A stretch of 64,000 bases of DNA from Trileptium ribeirensis (lineage: Eukaryota; Nematoda; Enoplea; Enoplida; Thoracostomopsidae). The notes beneath the pieces were generated by a model. It saw nothing but the letters and a program-made list of their open reading frames with translations, had not been told where the DNA came from and made no database searches. The translations under genes were made by a program, and so were the position numbers. Positions 22,696 through 34,020 of this stretch are shown here, piece after piece; the stretch's first letter is position 1, and each line of letters begins with the position of its first letter. The DNA is taken from NCBI GenBank assembly GCA_030248225.1, contig JASANE010030077.1, positions 1-64,000 of the forward strand, in the 5' to 3' direction.

Positions 22696-23513
22696 CGCGG
22701 GGATTGGTTGTAAAGGTCCACGTCGATTCGGACCAGTTTAAATCGAGCACAAGGGACACATGCGTTAATATACGCTTCCAGGTCTTTCTTCATTGTGACC
22801 CAATAAAGTTTTCGTCCGAGCTTAGCCAAAGCTCGATTGCATCTTACATGACCTGCATATCGAGTCGTGTGAGCCTGTTCCATCACAACTACTCGGAATT
22901 CGTCGGGTAGTACCAAACGAAATTCGCACGCTTCTGCGCGAACAGGTCTGCGTTTCCGGCTTACGTAGTACAAAATACCATGTCGGACATGGAACCTATC
23001 TTCCTGCAACAGGAGCTGCCGTTGCAGATTTTCACTTAACTCGGGATCTAGTTCTTGGTCCTTGAGAGAACGAACCATTCCTCGTGTAAACGGATCCAAA
23101 GATTGAGCTTGTCGTATTTCATCCGCTTCCCATGGCGGATCTATGGCAAAATAGTCATTTAGATCACGTTCCATTACAGGAACATCTATCTGTATTCCAC
23201 TTGAACCAGGTTGTGGATCATTCGCCTCATCTTTTTCGTCAGTCACGGTGTTAGGACTTTGCGTAACTACGCCCACAATCCTCAAGAGATTCGTTTCTCG
23301 TTTCGCTAACGCTTCGTTGAGATATTCCTTATCCCGTTTCCGGTCTACTTCCAAATTATCAACCGATTCTTTATTCGGTGTGGACTTCAAAATCGGCGGA
23401 CGTGACATTGCATCAGCATTAAGGTGCTGTCTGTCTGGTTTGTACACTACTTCGTAATCAAATTCTTGGATTCTCGTTACGAAACGCAATAACCGTGGTG
23501 TTAGTAAATCGAT
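22674..23513 (-). pseudogene. gypsy RNase H end and integrase zinc-binding domain
   Basis: The segment begins with RIQEFDYEVVYKPDRQHLNA followed by DAMSRPP, the standard RNase H to integrase link. It then has a spacer rich in charged residues and an HHCC zinc-binding domain: MEQAHTTRYAGH then CVPCARFK about 30 residues later. It is in the same frame as the RT block, separated from it by a single TAA at 23514-23516, and out of frame with the integrase core after about 22690. Confidence 0.88.
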
Positions 23514-24620
23514 TTAGCGCGTTTTCATCAAAATTTGTACTAAGGGAGCATGATCAGTCACAATCGTGGTAAAACTACCCAACAAATATGGTCGAAATTG
23601 CACCATAGCTCGTACTACGGCCAAGCATTCCTTTTCAGTCACGCTATATCTTGTTTCAGCATCGTGGAATTTTCTACCTCCATAATGAATTACTCGTTCT
23701 TTTCCATCTTCGCCACATTGTGTTAAAATAAACCCAACAACTTCGTTACTAGCATCGGTGTACAACCGAAATGGTTTCACTGGGTTAGGATATGCTAAGA
23801 TAGGCGGCGTAGTCAGTGCCACCTTGAGTTTATCAAAAGCTATTTGGCACTGTTCCGTCCAGCGACATTCTACCGAATTAAATTTACTCGGTCCTTTTGT
23901 CAATTCGTGCAACGGAGCGGCGGTAAGACTATATCCCTCAATAAATTGACGATAATAACCCGTCAACCCTAAGAATGAACGTACTTCCGCAACATTTTGG
24001 GGTCTTTCGCACTCCAATATCTTTTGAACTTTCGCTGGATCAGGTGCTATTCCATTTTCTGACACCACATGACCCAAGAACAATACTCGTCGTACAAAGT
24101 CACATTTCTTGCCCTTAATAGACAAACCTGCATCACGAAGGCGATTAAACACACATTGGATATCCCACAAATGTTCTTCGAACGTGGGTGAGAAGACGGT
24201 GACATCGTCGATGTAACATAGGCAAAATTCCAACAGATAGCCTGACAAAACGATTTGCATCATTCTTTGGAACGTAGCAGGTGCATTGGTCAAACCAAAA
24301 GGCATTAGCTTAAATTCGAAAAGACCTTCGTGACAAATAAAGGCGGTTTTTTCGACATCTTCAGGTTCCATTTCTACCTGCCAATAACCAGACTTCAAAT
24401 CCAATGTCGTAAAATACTTCACACCTTTAAGGGCGTTTAACGTATTGTCAATTCGTGGAAGAGGAAAACTGTCCTTCTTGGTTACATCGTTCAACATTCG
24501 ATAATCGATGAAAAATCACATATCTCCAGTCTTTTTCCTAACCAGAACAACGGGAGATGCCCAAGGACTCATTGATGGCTGAATTGCATCATCGTCCAGC
24601 ATAGCCTGAACTTGTTTAGA
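23514..24620 (-). pseudogene. gypsy reverse transcriptase and RNase H
   Basis: RT motifs in order: MSPWASPVVLVRKKTGD near 24560, IDYRMLND, FPLPRID, LDLKSGYWQV, FGLTNAPATFQRMM, CYIDDVTVFS (catalytic YIDD), FLGHVVSENGI and FLGLTGYYRQFI. RNase H follows with RLYTDASNEVVGFILTQ, TEKECLAVV and TDHAPL. A single TGA near 24515 interrupts the RT start at a position where CGA would restore an arginine codon, so it is likely a CpG decay. Catalytic aspartates are all present. It is the strongest evidence for a Ty3/gypsy element here. Confidence 0.95.
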
Positions 24621-24745
24621 GATTTCCTCCCGATGCACGTAAGGTGCTCGTCGCATTCGTTGTTGAATGGGTTTGTATCTCCAGTATCGATAGGATGTCG
24701 CAAAACATGCGTTCGACTCAATGGTGTTGTGGAACTTCCGAAAAC

Positions 24746-25261
24746 CTAGCTGTTACGTTCTAACAACCGCGCTAACATTCGTTTTTCGGTTTCGGTAGCA
24801 ACAGCTTCCTTTAGGAACACACCCTCTGGTAATTCCGCTTCTTTATCTAGCGTTATTTCCGCCGCTAGCTCCCTATATAAGCGTTTAGCTTCCTTCGCTC
24901 TAATTTGAATCTTATTGGTAACGGCCTTAGAATAATCGACATCAGTCATCGCTGGTTTTTCCGTCGACGTGACAGCAACGGTATCCACTATCTCAGTAAC
25001 GTGCGACATCACATCATCAACTTTCATCCTATATGACCGCTGTTCCAAATTAGTAACCCGTACCCACACCATACCTTCCTGTACATTAACAATAGCATTG
25101 GGACAAAACATGGGTCGCTCAAATCGAGTATTCACATCAGTTTCCACCATAACACTTTGCCCATTGTAATTAGTCGTGTTAATGTTACACGGTACCAACT
25201 TTGTACTTTCCGGTGGAATTTCTGTATCCACAGATACCCTACAAACATGAAAAGCACCCAC
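24746..25261 (-). pseudogene. gypsy pol linker between protease and RT
   Basis: An open frame of 171 codons starting in protease-distal text (PPESTKLVPCNI) and running into LARLLER, which corresponds to the segment just before RT in gypsy polyproteins. It has no enzymatic motif of its own. It is out of frame with both neighbours. Confidence 0.7.
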
Positions 25262-25398
25262 TGGAACTTCAGTCAGTTATCCGGACTTGATTATTTTTCC
25301 GGTAGCAGTCTCCACAGATGTTGTTTCTTTACGTTGGACAAACGACCAAGACCGTACAAGTTTATCACCAACTAGAATTCGCATTTTCTGATAATCAA

Positions 25399-25974
25399 TT
25401 ACGGTTTGGAATTTCGTAACATGTCATCACCGATGACGATAGCTTCTGGCATGTCCGGTATGACGTGAATTTGTACATATCGTGACTGTTCCCCAAAATG
25501 CACAAGTGCTTCAAACCATCCCAGGGTTTTACTAGCTGGGGAACCATCAAAAGCGGACACTTGGACCACATCGGAATTTAACTTATATCGAGTATATCCT
25601 TCCTGATAGACGGCTTGGAGCATGAGTGTCATTTGCGCTCTGGTATCTACTAACCCACGTAGCTTGTACGAATCAATCTGTACATCAACGTAGAAACTCG
25701 ATCTAATGGGACGCGCCAACATTTCCACCTGAGCTACCGAGAATTGCGTAGCATTTCGGGGTTCCGAATTTTCTTCATAAATTAATTCAGACACTTTTTC
25801 CATGATTACCTGAAGACATGGGTTCTTGGGCGACATGATTCGCGATGGCGTACTCGATAACTCAGAACCAATCGCCTTCCCGTCCGACTTCAAATGACAA
25901 ATAATGTCGTTCATTCGCCCATCCATGCGACGTTGCGCATCGCTTACCTGACGAACTAGGGTCTCCAAAGCCAC
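25399..25974 (-). pseudogene. gypsy aspartic protease, active site altered
   Basis: Residues 108-115 read LVDTRAQM: the retroviral-type protease active site is D-T/S-G-A/S, and the glycine is replaced by arginine (codon at 25639-25641, AGA where GGA would be expected, one G-to-A change in sense). The later flap and second-domain text (VIPDMPEAIVIGDDML) is preserved. It would cut the gag-pol polyprotein; with this change cleavage should fail. Confidence 0.85.
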
Positions 25975-26004
25975 TGACTGTACTGCTTTGGATTCTGGAC
26001 GACG

Positions 26005-26301
26005 TCAGTTATCACCAGTTAATTGTCTCTCCACGTTTACGTATCGCTGACGACAATCCCGGGCAAAATGACCCGGGTGACCACACAGATAACACTTCCA
26101 CGACTCTCTGGATTCAGTGCCATTCAGTGAACGTTGAGCCGGCGACGAGCGAGAAGCAACTTCTTTCGCCCCACCATGTTCCTGTTGACGAAGGCGTGCG
26201 TCACGATATGGACATCGCGAACGAACATGCCCTGTGGCACCACAGTCATAACATACAATTGTGGACGCAGAAGTTCGTTGCACAACGCGTGTATTTCTCA
26301 C
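26005..26301 (-). pseudogene. gypsy gag nucleocapsid with two zinc knuckles
   Basis: Two CCHC knuckles with perfect C-x2-C-x4-H-x4-C spacing: CYDCGATGHVRSRC and CYLCGHPGHFARDC, about 45 residues apart. They bind the element's RNA during packaging. This block overlaps the upstream capsid frame by four bases in another phase. Confidence 0.92.
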
Positions 26302-26765
26302 GTCATTGCTTTGGTTTCCGCTCCGCTACTCATGCGCATTGGAGCATGCCGACCATCGTTCCTTCGCGGTATCGTTTCATTACTAGCACTAGCGTTTCGG
26401 CTCGGTCTCCAAGACCGTTGAAGAACCGATCTATTTGTGGGTCGTGGCAAAGTTCCATCGTCCTCGGGTCCCGATAATAATTTTTCTGTGCGCTCAATGT
26501 GGACCGCTAGACGTTTCAGCTCATGGAAAGACCATTGATCGCCATGTATCAGGCGCGAACGTAACCCACGGCGCATACTTCGCGAAAACGTATTGCGCAA
26601 TAAATTGGCGGCGTGCTTATCACCAAGCTCCAACGGAACAATTCGATTGCGCCACTGCAATTCTAACTCATCAGCGAAATCTACTACGGAACTTTTTAGA
26701 CTCATTTGTTGGAACCGCTGAACTTCATCTACGAATTCTCTACTTTCTGCAAACCGTTCGTGCAA
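26298..26765 (-). pseudogene. gypsy gag capsid region
   Basis: Contains FADELELQWRNRIVPLELGD and LLRNTFSRSMRRGLRSRL followed by HGDQWSFHELKRLAVHIER, typical of the C-terminal capsid domain of gypsy gag proteins. An upstream frameshift near 26770 separates it from the proline/valine-rich block. Confidence 0.8.
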
Positions 26766-26779
26766 CTGGTCGTACCTTT

Positions 26780-27432
26780 CTAAATATTAACGGGTTCTTT
26801 CGGGGGTGGCACGTTAACTACAATAGATGGCATTGCAGGAGCAGCCGCCGTCACAGGCGCAGGTGCAGACGCAACAACAGGCGTACGCGAACACTGTGTA
26901 CACGCAGCAGTAGTACTAGTTGGTACCGTCTTAACACTGGCCGAAACGACGGTCACCGACGCTGGAACCGAGATAACTGGGGCTGACACACCTACACTCG
27001 TAGACACGACAACCGGTGCTAACGAAGTCCTATTAGGGACAGTTGTAGCGTCATACGAACTTGTCACGGCAGACAATGGTACAGCCACTTGTGGGGGCAC
27101 AGCCCTAATTGTATCTAATAACGAAACCGTAGGCTCAACATCAAATCGTGCTTTTGATCTAGTGTGTGCTTCTACCACAGTAGCATCCATATAAACCGAA
27201 TCGTCTATTCCAACATCAGAAGTCGGAGTCACTACCGGATCCATACTTATTATATCTCTCAACTGGTTAAGATTACCTCGCATCTCACTCATTTATTCGT
27301 GTAGGTCATTATTCTGTCGCACCATAAAGCTTTGGAAGCTGCGTTCACGTTTTATGGTATCTAATATCATTTTATCATATTGACGACTAGAGTCACGTAC
27401 GCTATCACGTACTAAGTCAGTGACTGCATCAT
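26780..27432 (-). pseudogene. gypsy gag middle part (coiled-coil then low-complexity)
   Basis: From 27430 the sense frame reads a charged, probably coiled-coil stretch (DLVRDSVRDSSRQYDKMIL), meets one TAA near 27293, and continues (MSEMRGNLNQLRDII) into a long valine/alanine/threonine/proline-rich tract ending at 26780. The coiled-coil text resembles the end of the N-terminal gag block (DSNRKYDEITSLVRD), which suggests internal repetition. Confidence 0.6.
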
Positions 27433-27950
27433 ACTTATGCGTCATTTACAATAAGATGTGTGTGCATGGTCATAATTATGTCACGCGTTCAAATGGGCTA
27501 ACTACTATGTCACACATACAGTCCAGCTCGACTATAAAAACTTTGAGTAGCCTAGCTAGGTTATGCATTTGTCATCGATTGTCCAGCCGGACTGTGCTTT
27601 TGTCACGAGGCGTTCAGCTGAGCCCTATAAGTTAAGCCATAGACTATTTAGTCCGCGAACATTATGTTTTACTATACGTATCTAAATAATGCCCCCAAAG
27701 CGGCATACAGCATAAAACGTTAATTGTATATATTAAAACAAATATATAACTTAGAATTAGTGTGAAAATGCTATAGAACAAACTGCTATCACACTAAGCA
27801 CAATACTAAATAAAATTTCTCAATTGACTGTTCAGCCGGACGCTTTGTTTGTCACGCAGAGGCTAGCTAAGCTCCCTGTTTGTCACATTAAGATTAGCTA
27901 AGCTATAAAAATGTACCATAGTAGTCCAGCTAAGCTATAGTTCACCCGAA
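27433..27950. repeat. probable insertion splitting gypsy gag
   Basis: About 520 bp with stops in all sense frames lies between two gag coiled-coil blocks. It contains recurring strings such as GTCCAGC-GGACT, TTTGTCACG, and AGCTAAGCTATA in several orientations. This looks like a small insertion or local repeat cluster. No clean ends or target duplication were found. Confidence 0.45.
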
Positions 27951-28247
27951 CTAGTTGAGTTGGACCCGTGACATAATTTGGCCTTGGCGCACGCATCTTA
28001 TCGTAAATGATGCATTATTATTAGTATCGCGTACTAAACTAGTTATCTCATCATATTTACGATTAGAATCGTATAAGCTTACTTCCATTCGCCGCAATGT
28101 CGCTTCCAGCGTGGTCAACGTAGCGTCACTCATTGAGGTAGTACCACCATCAGTAGCGGTCGGTAACGGCGTACTCGTAGTGTCTATTCCCATAGACCAC
28201 TGAGTCGTATCATCAGAAGGTCGTCTTGACGCGGCTGGATTATCCAT
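27951..28247 (-). pseudogene. N-terminus of gypsy gag
   Basis: First long sense frame after the primer-binding site: 98 codons starting MDNPAASRRPSDD, then serine/threonine-rich text and a charged coiled-coil-like segment (LEATLRRMEVSLYDSNRKYD). The start is chosen because it is the first ATG downstream of the 5' LTR in a frame that leads into gag. Confidence 0.6.
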
Positions 28248-28394
28248 TATACAACACTACTCACAACACGAACACTCACCAATTTGTGCTGTAACGCGCA
28301 AAAATAACGCTAAGAAAATGTCAACAAATACCACCGTTAACCACAAACCAATCCGGCAAACGTACCAACAGGATTTTCACAGGATCAGGATTGG

Positions 28395-28411
28395 CCTCGT
28401 CGTGGCCACCA
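28395..28411 (-). promoter_or_regulatory. tRNA primer-binding site of the gypsy element
   Basis: On the sense strand the LTR ends GCTCCGACA and is followed at once by TGGTGGCCACGACGAGG. This would pair with a tRNA 3' end reading CCTCGTCGTGGCCACCA, including the CCA tail. Which tRNA this is was not determined. Confidence 0.75.
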
Positions 28412-30718
28412 TGTCGGAGCTTAATCTTTTTCGACGGCGTGTAGATTCGTGCTTACGCGGCGCTCCGACCCCCAGCAACTACTATAACACACCAAAAATA
28501 CAATTAAACTACTATTCAGGCCACCAATCCGTATTATACTCACAGCTGGGGAGCGCAAGTTCGTGGTCTGGCGTACCAGGGAAGTGGTGATACAATGAGT
28601 GCCTAGATTTTTCCAACTTCGGTGTGAACCCAACGGGCCTAACAGTTCCACGAATAGCCAATCACGCTCGTTGTGAGTGACACCAGCAACAGCCAATAGT
28701 TCAGAAAGGTTTATTTACTAGGCTGAATAGTTATTTATCGCTTATTCAACCGCTCTATTCAACATTCTATTGCAGCCAGCGACCAGATCCAATCCAGAAC
28801 ATAATCCTTCCGACAATATTACTAATGCCGGGTTTAGAGTTTATTGTTAACTGATCCACAACGAAAACAGTTTATCCAGTAACCTGCAAGCCACATTCAG
28901 TCATAACGACAAGCACAAATTAGCGAGCGCCGTATACTGCGTTCATTGATTCGATATGCCATCACTAACTGTTTCATTCACTAGTTCTAACACCGCTTTT
29001 CATCAGTTCAGCATACATGGTTATATATTAAAGTAACAACCAATAATCGATATAAACGCGGATCCACAATAACGTTCTACACTTGCATTAGGCATCGGCA
29101 GCTCTAGACATTGAACAGGATCCGATGTACACGCAATGGCAAATAGGAATATGCTGGTGTTAATTTTAAACAAGACATAAGTAGCCACTTAATTGGAGCT
29201 CGAAGTAAACTCGCAAATCTCATGTAAAAACATCGTTATCCAATCCAAACGCAATTTAATCCCGATTTGTCGAGGAAAAGAAAAAATGGAAAATTAATTC
29301 GTTGTACAATTTCGCTAAAAAAACACGCGTATGTCCTATTCGAAATGAATAGCCAACACAACTATTTAACCCAAAAGCCAAAACAACCTGACTATACATC
29401 TACGGCTGACATATAGTTACAATCGGCTGTGCCAGATAAGTAATCAATACTTTCATCGTTAAATTCCGAATGATAATCATTAATAGTCAAAAATGTAAAA
29501 ACAGAAACTATCTGCCACCATAAACCTTCTACGTACACGTTGACTAAAACCATTATAACACGTCGAAAAAAAACTAGCTAAGTCACTACATTCCAATCAC
29601 TCAAAACCAACATCATCGTTAATAATTATACACCCAAATCCGAATAAGAGAATATTTGAAAAAAATGGCACGTCAGACGACTCTTAAGATAAACACCATG
29701 ACACGTTCCCTTGCGTAGCTAAGTCATTAACTAACTAACTCAAAAACATCATCATAATTCAACTACATAATAATTCAAATTCAATATATATAACAAGTAA
29801 GATAGTTGTGAATAGTGACATCGCCGTTCAGGCGCCGCCAAACAATATCCCGTACTGTACTACACATTGCCACAACGAAATATATTATATATTTAATATA
29901 TATTATGTATTTAAAGAAATTAAATAAAAATTTTAAAAAGAAAGAAATTTTAGGAAAATGGGGGAAAAGAGGGAAGGGTGGTTTGGAAAAAGTAGGAGGA
30001 AATGGGTGGTAAAATTTTAATATGAAGAAGGTAGGGGTAGAATATGAGTTTGTATTATAAATTTGAGAAGTGGGGGTTAAGTATTTAGAAAATGAGAGAT
30101 GATTGAAAAATGTGAGAAAATGGGGAAAATTGGTATTTTAAGGAAGGGGAAATTTATAAAAAATAGAGAGATGGGAAAGGGGTAGAGTAGATATATGAAG
30201 AGGTATGGTAAGGGGAGAAGAATATTAAAATTTGAGAGATATGGGTTGAGTTTTGAGGGAATGGGGGATATTTGAAAAAGATGAGAAAGGGGAGAAAAAG
30301 GATTTTTTTGGAAATGGTAAATTTAAAGGAAATAAGAAAAAAGGAAAGGAAGTGGTTTAATATGTGGTTGGATGTAGCTAGGGGAAAAACATATGAAAAT
30401 TTTAGGAAGATTGGTAAAAATTTAAGTAGATGGGGGTAGTTTAAATTTTGATTGAATAATAGGAAAAAGGAGAAAAATGGATTTTGGGTAGAATTTTGGT
30501 TGTGTGTAAAAGAAAAGGGTGAGTGAGGTATATATTATAGGAAAAGGAGTAGGGAAAAAGAAAAAGTTTGTTTTATATAATTTTATTTAAGAAATTTAGG
30601 TTTTGGGGAATTTATGGGTATGGGTGAATTTTGATAATTATATAAGTTTTATTATATTTTATATATTTATATGTAAATACATAGCTAGTTTTATATATAT
30701 AGATGTTATATATAAGTT
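28412..30718 (-). repeat. gypsy 5' LTR (right copy)
   Basis: Second LTR copy, about 2.3 kb, without the SINE. In sense order it has a G-free 5' part (30660-29881), an AT-rich block with TATA-like text (about 29909-29879), then a G-richer 3' part. A strong hairpin near the 3' end pairs CCCCCAGC (about 28470) with GCTGGGG (about 28553). The skew switch next to a TATA-like block suggests transcription starts near 29850; this is inference. Confidence 0.9.
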
Positions 30719-31029
30719 AATTAACTTGCAACTGGTTTTCAACTGCCGAGTGCTAAAAATATTTGGAGTTGCTAGGTATAGTTGCCAAAATCACTAGTAT
30801 ACAGGGTGGCTAAACCTTCGACAACCTTAAGACAAGTCTCTTAACTGTGGCGTTATGATTATCGAAGCGGCATATCTATAACTATTGCGTATTATACTAA
30901 CTTTGAATAAAAATTCTAACGTTGGCTCTTTTGTGTCTTATCAGAACCGAATAGCGAGCAATTCGAGTAGCGCCATAAGGAACGAAGTACGCTGACCTAA
31001 ATAACACGCGTCAAGGAAGAAATCGTTTA

Positions 31030-34020
31030 TAATCCACAGCGGCATACTACTGGCCACGCGTACGAACCACACATCTTCTAGTGACGAGTCCCGCCCATTT
31101 TAATAATCCAATAGACATCATGTGAAACGTGGTCTACTGACAATATCTCTGATGATGAATTGAATATACCAAACTACACGTTATTTCGGTCAAACCGCTC
31201 TCATAAACGAGGTGGAGGGGTGATGATTTATGTTTTCAGTTCACTAAACCCTACACCTGCACTAACTGTTCGAACTTATGGGTATGGGGACATCATCTGC
31301 TGCAGTATACCCTCATTTGAGACACTACCAACGTTACTAGTCTGTGCCTATCGTTCTGACACCAATACCCAAAATGAAAATGAACAGCTTTACAATACCA
31401 TTTCTAGTCTACCAACCCATCTCTTCGTTGTGACTGTTATAGCTGGCGATTTTAACATGCGTGATATGGGGAAATTATACCTGGCCAGCTTCTGCAAATA
31501 AACTTATGTCAGCAATCATCACAAATGGCTTCCACCAATTCGTTACCGACGCTACTCGTGACAATAATGTAGATGATCTTATATTTTGTAACGACGAGAG
31601 TAAAGTTAGTGAAGTTTCGGTTGAATCAGCATTTGGAAACAGTGATCATTCGTCGATACAGTTCTCAATAAGTCACGTTATACACTATACTAATCATCCA
31701 AATAAGCCGCGGCTAAATTACAATAAGGCAAATTGGTCCGCAATAAAGAATCGACTGTCCTTCATGCTGCCTCAAACCCTACCTAATAATGTAAACGATG
31801 GCGTATTATTCGAGAAACAATTCAATCTTCGATAAAAGAACATGTCCCTATAGTGCGAAAACATAATGAACACAAAATTAAACCTGTATGGGCTGATGCA
31901 AAAGTCTATAAAGCTCTGCAAGCGCAATCAACAGCATACCGGCGATATCAACGCAACAGAATATATGATAACAAAATTTATTATCTAGCAGCCTGCAACA
32001 CAGTAAACGATGAATGTGCTAGGTCTAAAAGGGTGTTTGAACGCAAGCTATCATTGAATATAAAAACAGATCCTAAGTCCTTTTGGTCATACATTCAACT
32101 TAATAGAAGCAGGCAACGACTAACGGGTCCCCTTACTCGACCGGACGGCGAACTAACTACAAATAACTTAGAGATAGCTAATATATTCAATTATTCAGCC
32201 ATCATTTCGTATGAATTTTTTGCAACTATCAAGCAAATGTTGAGCCAGAAATACCACAAATTACGCATGCTGTCTTGCATACTGTAACATTTACCGCTGA
32301 TGAAGTGAAAAAGTAATATTGTCCACTAAACTTCAAGCCAGTGCTGGCCCAGACGAAATATCAAATCGATTACTCATGAAGTGCGAAAAAGAACTAAGCG
32401 CATCTCTTACAACGCTATTTACCCTATGTATGGAGAATATATCGACGCCAAACGAATGGCTGCAGGCACATGTCAGTGCTATGTGTAAGGGAAAAGGCCT
32501 ACGTTCGTTAGCAGATAACTATAGGCCGATAAGCCTCACCTCGTCTGTTACCAAAATAATGGAAAAATAGTAGCTTCTGCTTTCTGCATTACTCGCATAC
32601 GCTGAAACTAACAAACTGTTTAACTCATCGCAATACGGGTTCCTACATAAACGCTCGACCGAACTGCATTTACTAGATTACATGGATTGGTTAACACAAA
32701 TAATTAATGACGGTGATTTTGCTGACGTCGTTTACCTTGACCTCAGTAAAGCATTTGACAGAGTTCCACACTCACGGCTGCTGCAAAAACTAGCTAGTCA
32801 TGGTATTGGTAATCCTCTGTTGGGACGGCTGTCATCGTTTCTTATTAACAGGAAACAGTCTGTGGCAGTAAATGGTATTTCTAGTAGTAGTCAGCCGGTG
32901 CCCAGTGGCGTACCGCAAGGATCAGTATTGGGCCCAGTACTATTTTATTTTATATAAATGACATTGATTATTATGTTTCAGGAAAACTATACAAGTTTGC
33001 AGATGATGCAAAACTGTGCCGGCGGTTGCACAAAAACAGATACTTGTATGATACTACGGATATGCAACTCGACATGGACAACCTAGTAAAATGGGCAAAA
33101 GAGTCTCAAATGAAATTCAATGCCAATAAGTGCAGCTGCCTTCATTTTGGGCGCTTGAACCCAAACAAAACTTACCTACTAGATCAGTCAGCCATCCAAA
33201 ATAATGTACATTAACGGGACTTGGGAGTCACCATATCTGAAGATTTAAAGCCAATGAAACATTGTGTTGAAATTGTCCGTAAATGCAGTTATCTAATCCG
33301 ACAAATCGCCCGGACATTCCATTTTATGAATGAAGCTACATTTTTACCAATCTATAAGGCATAAATCCGTCCCAGGTTGGAATAGGCATCAGTGTCTTGC
33401 AATCCACAATATGCTCGTGATGTTGAACTGTTGGAGGGTGTACAGCGAAGAGCTACCAAGCTCATTCCTCGAATTTCAAATCTGCCTTACATTGAACTCC
33501 TATATCGCTTACGCCTTCAAACATTATCAACTCGACGGATTCGTGCAAACTTAATTATGGTGTATAAAATGGTTAATGGTCTTGTTGACTGCCCAGCATC
33601 TCGCTATTGCAATTTCGTGACAGACAACCGCCTCCGAAGCCATAGCCTAAAACTTCGTCCACGATACACACCTAAGCGTAACACTGCACTTCATAGCTTT
33701 GCGTACAGAACAGTTAGTGTGTGGAACTCTCTGCCCGAAAACATTGTTACTGCTCCTAACCTCAAAACGTTCAAGCAGCGTCTCCACGTCTCAGTCGCAT
33801 TACCAGATCTGTGAAGTGGCTTCTGATGCTGCTTCTCTTTACTCTTGCAGAATAAACGAGCTCAACCAAAAATGCTCAGCCGTCTAAACGGCTATCCACT
33901 GTCCCGCAAGCAATGATGTTTGGTCCAATCCAATTGGTTCGATGCGAGGGGCAGTGGTGGATCCGGTGCGTTATATTAAATCATAGTCCACTCCCACCGC
34001 CAACAAAATAAAATAAAATA
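31030..34020 (+). pseudogene. CR1-like LINE (endonuclease, reverse transcriptase, 3' tail)
   Basis: Endonuclease: CETWSTDN near 31125, NYTLFRSNRSHKRGGGVMIY, AGDFNM near 31445 and FGNSDHSSIQFS near 31640. RT: DEISNRLLMKCE, YRPISLTSSVTKIMEK (to 32570), VVYLDLSKAFDRVPHSRLL, GVPQGSVLGPVLF, and KFADDAKLCRRL (catalytic FADD) near 32995. The C-terminal domain (33392-33814) has ELLEGVQRRATKLIPR and NSLPENIVTAPNLKTFKQRL. At least five frameshifts or stops break it. The 3' untranslated part has a hairpin AGCCGTCTAAACGGCT (about 33879-33894) and ends in (AAAAT)3 at 34006-34020, both usual for LINE tails. Confidence 0.93.

Larger units (their letters stand above)
15587..30718 (-). mobile_element. Ty3/gypsy LTR retrotransposon, about 15 kb, inactive
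   Basis: On the minus strand the order is: 5' LTR (28412-30718), primer-binding site (28395-28411), gag (28247-26005), protease (25974-25399), linker, RT/RNase H (about 24610-23400), integrase (about 23200-21823), PHD finger (21778-21591), a third ORF (21011-19394), a repeat-rich 3' region, 3' LTR (15587-18179). PR-RT-RH-IN order is diagnostic of Ty3/gypsy. Stops and frameshifts interrupt every ORF. The two LTRs differ by roughly 2-3% by eye, plus a SINE in one, indicating an old insertion. Outer ends of both LTRs on the right side are not sharply defined, and I found no convincing target duplication. Confidence 0.93.

Noticed and set aside
30799..30820. TATACAGGGTGGCTAAACC as a mariner-type transposon end
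   Set aside because: No inverted partner found nearby; it may simply be LINE 5' flank.
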